Position numbers and translations under genes: made by a program. Of a stretch of DNA of 37,050 bases, positions 20,129-37,050 are shown in pieces. Source of the DNA: Carex sylvatica (taxonomy: Eukaryota > Streptophyta > Magnoliopsida > Poales > Cyperaceae); NCBI GenBank assembly GCA_964058845.1, contig CAXKVR010000139.1, positions 1 through 37,050 of the forward strand. The letters are read 5' to 3'. Each line of letters opens with the position of its first letter. Positions within the stretch are counted from its first letter, which is position 1. The notes under the pieces were generated by a model. The model had not been told where the DNA came from and made no database searches. It worked only from the letters and a program-made list of their open reading frames with translations.

Positions 20129-21057
20129 ATTTAAAAATAAATCTAACCTATTTTTTTAACATATTAAAAATAAATCTGAATTTCAAAAATAAAATGTAAC
20201 ATATTCAAAATAAATCTAATTACTTCACATATTCACAAAAATAAATCTAACTTATTTTTTTAACCTATTAAAAATAAATTCGAATTTAAAAAATAAAATG
20301 TAACCTATTCAAAAATAAATCTAATTACTAAACATATTCAAAAAATAAATCTAACATATTTTTTTAACCTATTAAAAATAAATCCGAATTAAAAAAATAA
20401 AATCTAACCTATTCAAAACAAATCTAATTACTTCACATATTCACAAAAATAAATCTAACATATTTTTTTAACCTATTAAAAATAAATCCGAATTTCAAAA
20501 TTGAAATCTAACATATTCAAATCTAATCTAATTATTTCACATATTCAAAAAATAAATCTAACCTATTTATTTAACCCATTAAAAATCAATCCGAATTTAA
20601 AAAATAAAATCTAACATATTCAAAAATAAATCTAATTACTAAACATATTCAAAAAATAAATCTAACATATTTTTTTAACCTATTACAAATAAATTCGAAT
20701 TTCAAAAATAAAATCTAACATATTCAAAACAAATCTAATTACTTCACATATTCACAAAAATAAATCTAACTTATTTTTTTAACATATTAAAAATAAATCC
20801 GAATTTAAAAATAAAATATAACCTATTCAAAAATAAATATAATTACTAAACATATTCAAAAAATAAATCTAACATATTTTTTTAACCTATTAAAAATAAA
20901 TTCGAATTTTAAAAATAAAATCTAACATATTCAAAACAAATCTAATTACTTCACATATTCACAAAAATAAATCTAACCTATTTTTTTAACCTATTAAAAA
21001 TAAATCCGAATTTCAAAAATAAAATCTAACATATTCAATAAATCTAACAAATCTAAC
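20129..21057 (+). repeat. ~104-bp minisatellite, about nine units
   Basis: ACATATTCA marks unit starts at 20227, 20332, 20435, 20539, 20643, 20746, 20850 and 20953, giving periods of 103-105 bp; a partial unit precedes at about 20129. Each unit carries AATAAATCTAAC, TTAACCTATTAAAAATAAAT, CGAATT and TCTAATTA. Two unit types, recognised by CTTCACATATTC and CTAAACATATTC, mostly alternate. The sequence is almost entirely A and T. Confidence 0.92.
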
Positions 21058-21787
21058 ATAAAATAAATCTAACAAAATTTAATCTAGCAAAATTTAATGT
21101 AACATGAAATAAATGTAACATTTAATCTCGCGAGAAAATCTTCGAGAATACCTTCGTAATTCCGTTTGCTTTTGCGTATTTTGTAAAATGAATTAAATTA
21201 ATAATAAAATTAAAATTGGAGAATAATGAAAATATTGAGATTGAGATTTGAGAGAATGAGACTTTTGCCCCCCCCCCCCCCCCCCCCCTCTCTCCTTGAA
21301 ATTATTTTTGGCCCCCTCTAGATTGCTGATTTGTATTTCGAGTTAAAATTAAAATAAATTTCTTGAATTATAATTGGTGATTAAAATCATAAGTCAGCGC
21401 ATCATAAATTATAAATCAAAACAATGAAAAGTATAAGTTAAAGGTTATTTTTTTTATCGAGTATCCAATTAATTAATGTAATATCTCAAAAAATTGAGTC
21501 ATTATTGTTATTATTTTTATTTTTAGGCTAACAATACTTTCGTAATAAATAAAAATTATAGTTTTTTGATAAAAGATTTTATTTATAATAATAAAATTTA
21601 TAGCGTATTTTAAAATAAAGTTTACTAACATATATAATTATTTCCATTTTTTGTACAAACTTTATTAGTTTTATTAGTTTTATTTGATTTCGTGATTTGT
21701 AATTATTTTCATTTAAATATTAAAAAAAATGCAACAACTTTTAATCCAAGAGGCGCCTTACCCCTGTGACCTCTTATAACCGGAGTC
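21058..21787. other. AT-rich spacer between minisatellite and hAT copy D
   Basis: Contains degenerate TAAATCTAAC words (21058-21120) that look like decayed ends of the array, a poly-C tract, and AT-rich sequence without gene features. Confidence 0.4.
21268..21288 (+). repeat. 21-nt poly-C tract
   Basis: An uninterrupted run of 21 cytosines followed by TCTCTCC. The minus strand is poly-G. The length may be inexact because such runs are hard to sequence and assemble. Confidence 0.9.
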
Positions 21788-22839
21788 TAGTGGGTTGCAA
21801 AAATCCGACCCGGGCCGCCCGTACCCGACCCGTCCGTGCCCGCTACCCGGGGTACCCGTGCCCGTGAATCCGTGTACCCGTATAGGTAAACGGGTACGGG
21901 CATAAAACGGGTAGGGTATGCCCTTTCGGGAAAAAATCTGACCATATTCGGACCGGATTATCCGTACCCGTATACCCTAGTGCCCGTGCCCGTGAACCCG
22001 TGTACCCGTGCCCGTATACCCGTACCTGTGCTCGTGCCCGTACCCATTTTTTTTTTTTTTTCAAAATTTTCAAATTCCCCCCCTTTTTTTTTATTCTGTT
22101 TTTTAATTTATGTTTTTTTAATTTCTATTTTTTAAATTCTGTTTTTGAAATTCTGTTTTTTAAATTCTGTTTTTTAATTTCTATTTTTTAATTTCTGTTT
22201 TTTAAATTCTGTTTTTTAATTTCTGTTTTTTAAATTGTTTTTTATTTATTGTTTTAAAGTTTCTGATTTAATTATATTTTTGATTTATATTTTATTTAAC
22301 CTATTAAAAATAAATGAACGTTTAGAAAATATATTATCAATTTAAAATGTAAACTAAAAATTTCGAGATATAAATAAATTATGAAACTATATAATTAGAA
22401 TGAGAATTTGAAAATAAAATAAATGACTCGTGTAAAGAAATAAATAAATACATTTGTATTTAGCCGAATAAATATACAAATTTTTGCATGAATAATTTTT
22501 ATATATAAGTTACAAATTTTATTTATTTATATACACTATTTGATATTGAACTATTTTGATTTTAAAAGTTGAATTATAAACACGTAATGATATTCGTACA
22601 ACACCGTAAAAAAATAATAGAAGATAAAGCAAAGAAAAAAAAAACAGAAAAAAAAAATAGAGGAAAAAAAAAAAAATCGGACCGGATACCCGGACCGCGC
22701 TGCCCATCAAGGGTACCACAGGCACGGGTATAAGACGGGCAGGGCACAGATTTTGAAAAAAATACCCGTGATACCCATACCCGTGCCCGACCCCGGGTAT
22801 ACCCGGACCGCCCGGCCCGTACCCGTTAGCAAAACTCTA
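21788..22839 (-). mobile_element. Complete short hAT-like element, copy D
   Basis: The left end reads TAGTGGGTTGCAAAAATCC. The inverted right end reads TAGAGTTTTGCTAACGGG, so both have the TAG-N-G-x2-TTGC form. The flanking 8-mers are CCGGAGTC (21780-21787) and TCGGAGTC (22840-22847), 7 of 8 identical. Relative to copies A and C it lies in reverse orientation: its right arm (22680-22835) matches their 5' arms and its left arm (21790-22050) matches the 3' arm of A. Both arms are packed with CCCGTACCC/GGGTACGGG words. The centre is AT-rich with TTCTGTTTTTTAA-type short repeats at 22095-22245. It encodes nothing and would need transposase from elsewhere. Confidence 0.85.
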
Positions 22840-22915
22840 TCGGAGTCTCATCTTTTGAGTTAATACCGTCTGATTTTAAATGGAACTAAGTCGGCTTTCA
22901 TCTATAATACAAAAT

Positions 22916-23152
22916 ATTTTAATATTAGTGTGAATTTAATTCATACAGATTTTGAAACCGATGCATGCATAAAATATAATTTATTTTACGTTACCTTTAA
23001 ATATTAGTGTGAATTTAATTTATACAGATTTTGAAACCGATGCATGCATAAAATATAATTTATTTTACGTTACCTTTTAATATTAGTGTGAATTTAATTC
23101 ATACAGATTTTGAAACCGATGCATGCATAAAATATAATTTATTTTACGTTAC
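22916..23152 (+). repeat. 79-bp tandem triplication
   Basis: ATTAGTGTGAATTTAATT starts at 22924, 23003 and 23082, an exact 79-bp period. Every unit contains GATTTTGAAACCGATGCATG and ATAATTTATTTTACGTTAC. The units are nearly identical, so the triplication is recent. Confidence 0.93.
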
Positions 23153-23585
23153 GACCAATGCATGTGAAAAAATAACACACTAAATTAATCACAATAACCT
23201 TTTTTACTTTTTGTAATTCCAAATATATCCATAATTTATAATGTAGAAAAAATTAACAGCTTAAAAATTTTATTTAAAATTTAAATCTGGATTAACAACG
23301 ATAAAGTGTTTGACGATTGGTGGCATGATATTGATGGGACCAAACAAGTCAGCAAGGGAATCCTCTTAAAAAAAAAAAATAATAGAATTATTCATTTAAA
23401 AAAAATGTATGTAAATGCTTCTTTGGATTAACACATGCCAGTGGGAATTTTTTTTTTAAGAAAAAAGCAAATCCAATAAAAAAAAATGTATCACATTTTT
23501 ACTTAATGCAAGTATGTATAAAGTCTGTACATTTTCTTTCTACAAAATGTGTTATTTCAATAAATTTGCATTTTTGTAGGATGTT
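23153..23585. other. Intergenic, nothing recognised
   Basis: AT-rich with poly-A and poly-T runs. No coding frame or repeat of note. Confidence 0.35.
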
Positions 23586-23762
23586 ATACTAAAAGAGGAG
23601 AGACTTACACCTTTTTTTTAAAATGTAAAATTTGATTTATAAACACATTTTAATATTTATCTTGTTTAACAGTTTAAATAAACTATTTAGACTTTAAAAA
23701 TATAGAATATAATCTGGTATCACAAAAAAAAAGTGTTAGTGGATCCCTCCTCATACTAAAAT
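23586..23762. mobile_element. Short MITE remnant
   Basis: The inverted right end (TATGAGGAGGGATCCACTAA then CAC) partly matches the left end (GAGGAGAGACTTACACC). Between them are family words seen at 3302-3717 and 14256-14580: AAAATTTGATTTATAAACAC, ATTTTAATATTTATC and CAGTTTAAATAAAC. The copy is diverged and shorter. Confidence 0.4.
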
Positions 23763-24163
23763 TTAAATATAAAAATTAGTGTACAATTATGGATAAGTGG
23801 TAAATAATTACCACTAGAAATTGAATAATGCAGAAACGAAAAATTATCAAGAATTAGTACTAGTAACAACTAAAATCAATTAGAATTATAATTGTCCTTA
23901 TTTGAAAACTTATCTACAAAAACGGTAACAATAAACTGTGTTAGCAAGGGTATATTTAAAAGACCAGTAAGTTTGAAGGTCCTTAACCCAAAATTTCAGT
24001 TCCAAAGTTCAAACTGCAAAAGCGAAAGCAAAGTCAAAAACCCACCGAAAGCTATTTCCCGAGCTCAAACTTTTCAAGGTGTTTTTCTTCTCTCTTGAAA
24101 GTTGAAATTGAATAACAAACAATCAATAACAGATCAAAAGGCGAAAGCCACCAGAAATAATCC
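23763..24163 (+). promoter_or_regulatory. Presumed promoter and leader of the kinase gene
   Basis: Upstream flank of the ATG at 24164. No convincing core promoter element was identified. The last about 150 bases lose the strong AT bias, as expected for a transcribed leader. Confidence 0.3.
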
Positions 24164-26021
24164 ATGCGTCTCCGTTCTAAGTTGGCGCGGTTTCTTCTAT
24201 GGTTAGTCCGGTGCGGGAAGGCTGGTGATAGGTAAGAGACTATGTTCTTCTTCTGATCTCTTGATCGATTTAATTCAAAGCGATGTAAGTTAATTGTATT
24301 CTTCTTTGCAATGATTTTATAAGTGTGAAGGAAGAAGGTAGCAATTCAACTAGATGGATATTTTCCTTGAAGGAATTGCATTCAGCAACCAATAGTTTTA
24401 ATTACGACAACAAAATAGGTGAAGGTCCTTTCGGCAGTGTATATTGGGGCCAGCTCTGGGATGGTACTCAGGTCATAATTTATGATTTTTTTCTCCTTAT
24501 TTTTCCTTTTTGGTTGATTATTTGCAGTTAATTGATCTTTGGATTTTGTTAATAACCCAAATCTGTGGACTTTGGACTATTTGATGGATTGATTTTAATA
24601 GATCATAATTTGATCATCAATTAACCTTGTACCTAATTTACCATAGACATTGTTTGTGCTAGATCCTATTAGTGTCAAATTCTTAACGGAGGTGCTCCGT
24701 GAGTCAATCAATTTGATCCTGATTATCAATGGAGAAAAAAGTAATACCTGCCATATTTCAATTCATTTGTATGCAATCTCTAATATTTACTGATGAGAGT
24801 ATTTACCATTTTATTCACACGTAATACTGGAAATTCTGCACGAGGGAGCTTATACTTTGTAATTGTTTCAAGAAGATTTCTATGACAGAATACTTACCAA
24901 ACAATCTTCTTCACTTTCAGATTGTGGTCAAGAGACTAAAAGTTCTTAGCAACCGATCTGAGGTAGATTTTGCAGCTGATGTCGAGGTTTTGGGAGGCAT
25001 AAAGCACAAGAACCTTCTCAGTTTTCGTGGATACTGCTCAGAGGGGCAGGAGCGACTAGTTGTGTATGATTACATGCAGAACTTGAGCCTCTTATCCCAC
25101 CTCCATGGGACCCACACACCAGAGCGCCTTCTAGACTGGCGAAGAAGGATGGCTATTGCCATTGGATCTGCTCAGGGTATAACGTAAGTATATCATTTTT
25201 TACAACGTAATTAGCGGAATATTAGTGTTGATTTCTAAATTAATGTGGTGAATCAATTTGGTTGATGGTAGTTCTGGCCCAGTTCCAACTGAAAATTGTG
25301 TATATTATTTTTTTTTATTTGTTTGCATGCAATATGGAGGAAAACGACTATACCTAAGGCTAGCAAAAAAAACATTTAATGCTTGGCTTTTAACATAGTT
25401 ACATAAATATTCTCATGTAGATATCTCCACCATCATGCAACACCACATATAATCCACACTGATATAAAGGCGAATAACATTCTTCTGGACACCAATTTCG
25501 AGGCACGTGTTGGAGATTTTGGGTTCTCACGGCTGATTCCAGATAGTGCTACTCACTTAACAAGAGCCATGAAGAGTGCACCGGGATATCTTGCACCAGA
25601 ATACATCAGACTGGGACAGGCCACAAAAGCTTGTGATGTGTACAGCTTTGGTGTACTTCTCCTAGAGCTCACTAGTGGGAAAAGACCTGTGGAAGCCCCG
25701 AGTGAGACAAAGGTTTCAGCAGTTCAAGAATGGGCTATCTTTTTGGCAAGGGAAAAGAGATTTGATGAGATCGCTGACAAGAATTTAGGTGGTAAGTACT
25801 CTGAATCAGAGCTCAAGAGAGTAGTGCTTGTTGCACTTGCTTGCACACAGCAAGAGGCAGAGAAGCGGCCAACAATGGTTGAGGTGGTCGCAGTGCTTAG
25901 GGGAGAATCAAAGGAAATGTTGTCTAAGCTTGAACTAGATCAGATGTACAGACCAGAGGAAAAGATAATCTCTCAGGAGAGTTCAGTTCTAGATAAGCTC
26001 GGTGAAAGTCCTGAAATTTGA
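24164..26021 (+). CDS. PTI1-like receptor-like cytoplasmic kinase (At3g15890 type)
   Basis: Four exons, 24164-24231, 24324-24471, 24921-25183 and 25421-26021, give 359 residues; all introns are GT-AG. There is no signal peptide or membrane span, so the protein is cytoplasmic. The kinase domain starts at FSLKELHSATNSFNYDN (36-52). Seen in order: Gly-rich loop GEGPFGSVYWG (55-65), ATP lysine in VVKRLK (Lys76), alpha-C region DFAADVEVL (88-96), YMQNLSLLSHLHG, catalytic loop HTDIKANN (172-179, base Asp174), DFG (192-194), APE (218-220) and DVYSFGVLLLELTSGKRP. It matches the family of Arabidopsis At3g15890 almost block for block. Two changes stand out: HRD is HTD, so it is a non-RD kinase, and the alpha-C Glu expected at residue 92 is Asp. 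The first exon is small; its start is chosen because the join gives RCGKAGDSVKEEG, like the CGK start of homologues. The partner kinase and substrate are unknown. Confidence 0.9.
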
Positions 26022-26712
26022 GGAAGAAGTACTTAGTTTTATTTTCTTGATTTTTTTCTTGTGAATTATTTTGTTGAATGTTAATTGGTGAGCATTCTTG
26101 GTAATTTAATTGATTGACGTAGATAAACAGAAAGCTCCAAATGAGTTTTGAGGCGCTGGTTTTGTTTGCTTGAGATTTTACAAGGATCTTTATAGTTGGA
26201 ACTTGAAATGACAATGATTACATTCAAATGGAACAGTTTTTTTTTTTTTTTTTTTTAATTAATGTTCTAGAGGAATTTTAGACGCGTTGCTACTGACTAG
26301 AGCAGTGTAGAAGAGACTGCAACCAACGATTTACTCCCTATCAAATGAAGAGTCGTCGAATTGTTGTTTGAAAAACTTTAGACAATATCACACTGAGAAT
26401 ACCAATAAATGACAACCTTCAATTACGATACCCAAGCTTGCTGCACGAAAATAGTTGGCCAGCAGGTACTAGTACAAAAATATTACAAAAGTCTCAAATA
26501 TGCTACCAAGTCACCTTCTAAAAACCTACTGACAAAATTCTAAAATTAACTCACTAGTGATGCCTTCTGCAGGCTACTAGAATTTTCCAAAATAACTGTC
26601 ATACAGAAATGAAACAGCACATCAAGTATAATATACAACAGCTTATACCCGTAGGGACATATCTGACATCCCCCGCAAACTCAGCAGGATTCCCTATTTC
26701 CAAATGTGCTCT
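26022..26712. other. Convergent intergenic region between kinase and PRP8
   Basis: Holds the 3' untranslated regions of two converging genes: the kinase from the left and PRP8 from the right. An uninterrupted T run of about 20 lies near 26236-26257. No gene recognised. Confidence 0.5.
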
Positions 26713-36737
<10,025 letters not shown>

Positions 36738-37050
36738 GGTAGCTCCTGTTTTCTTCTTTCTAGGGTTTAGAACGAGGTTCGGCTGTTCGAGAGGGATCGG
36801 GTTTTGAACAGACTGAAGAGAATTATCGCCTAGCCCTAACTGAGAGGGAAGGTGAAATAAGTGAAACGGGTGTCTGCGACTTGTGTGGTGTTTACTGTTT
36901 AATGTATAAGAATCCGACCTATGGGCTATGGCTATGGGCTATGGCGGTGGACGCAAACGTCGGCTCCAGTCGGTATCCTGCAACTGGGCCAATAAGATGG
37001 GCTCACAGCTCGTTCGACCAAGCATACATGACTTGGGAATGAGAATGACA
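36738..37050 (-). promoter_or_regulatory. PRP8 5' flank
   Basis: Presumed leader and promoter of PRP8, more GC-balanced than the rest of the intergenic DNA. A short duplication GGGCTATGGCTATGGGCTATGGC lies near 36921-36943. No strong TATA box was identified. No other gene starts in this stretch. Confidence 0.4.
36761..36768 (-). promoter_or_regulatory. Telo-box in the PRP8 leader
   Basis: TAGGGTTT on the plus strand, which is AAACCCTA in the sense of PRP8, 24 bp before the ATG. Its place in the leader or core promoter fits known telo-box positions in plant genes for RNA and protein synthesis. Binding is not shown by sequence. Confidence 0.45.

Noticed and set aside
20129..21057. CRISPR-like array of regularly spaced repeats
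   Set aside because: The unit repeats through its whole ~104-bp length, so there are no unique spacers, and the host is a plant. It is a minisatellite.

Overview
This window is nuclear DNA from a flowering plant. Four intron-containing plant genes can be read with GT-AG introns: a C2H2/NYN protein, an Aux/IAA repressor, a PTI1-like kinase and the spliceosome core protein PRP8. The space between them is very AT-rich and full of plant-type transposon remains: LINE, hAT, Mutator-like and Tourist-like elements. The species cannot be fixed from the sequence alone. No tRNA, rRNA, CRISPR or prokaryotic features were seen.

Layout. 1-874: AT-rich flank and 3' region of the first gene. 875-2282 (minus): two-exon gene for a protein with a C2H2 zinc finger set inside a split NYN (PIN-like nuclease) domain. 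2283-4600: intergenic, with two foldback MITEs, one flanked by a perfect 9-bp target-site duplication. 4600-6640: decayed 3' part of an L1-type LINE. 6916-8769: hAT-like element with GC-rich subterminal arms. 8770-13464: long intergenic region with Tourist-like MITEs. 13465-15218 (plus): three-exon Aux/IAA gene whose second intron carries a near-perfect 426-bp hairpin MITE and part of another. 15219-18581: direct duplications and a hairpin MITE. 18582-22839: repeat-dense block with a truncated hAT copy, a GC-richer fragment encoding half of a PHD-like zinc motif, a ~104-bp minisatellite, a 21-nt poly-C tract and a complete short hAT copy. 22840-24163: a 79-bp triplication and a MITE fragment. 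24164-26021 (plus): four-exon receptor-like cytoplasmic kinase. 26713-36737 (minus): complete 20-exon PRP8 gene. 36738-37050: its promoter side.

The four genes do not form a pathway. PRP8 is the catalytic-core scaffold of the spliceosome, the Aux/IAA protein is an auxin-response repressor, the kinase is a probable membrane-proximal signalling protein, and the C2H2/NYN protein is a probable RNA-binding or RNA-cleaving protein, perhaps plastid-targeted. The kinase and PRP8 are convergent, with 691 bp between their stop codons. Exon limits were placed by hand from splice consensus, reading-frame continuity and family conservation. In each of the four genes the summed exon length is a multiple of three.

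I did not find a clearly new molecular system. The most interesting items are the hAT family seen in three states (with a possible captured PHD fragment and a minisatellite sharing an exact 20-mer with its interior), the hairpin MITE in the Aux/IAA intron, and the altered catalytic residues of the kinase.
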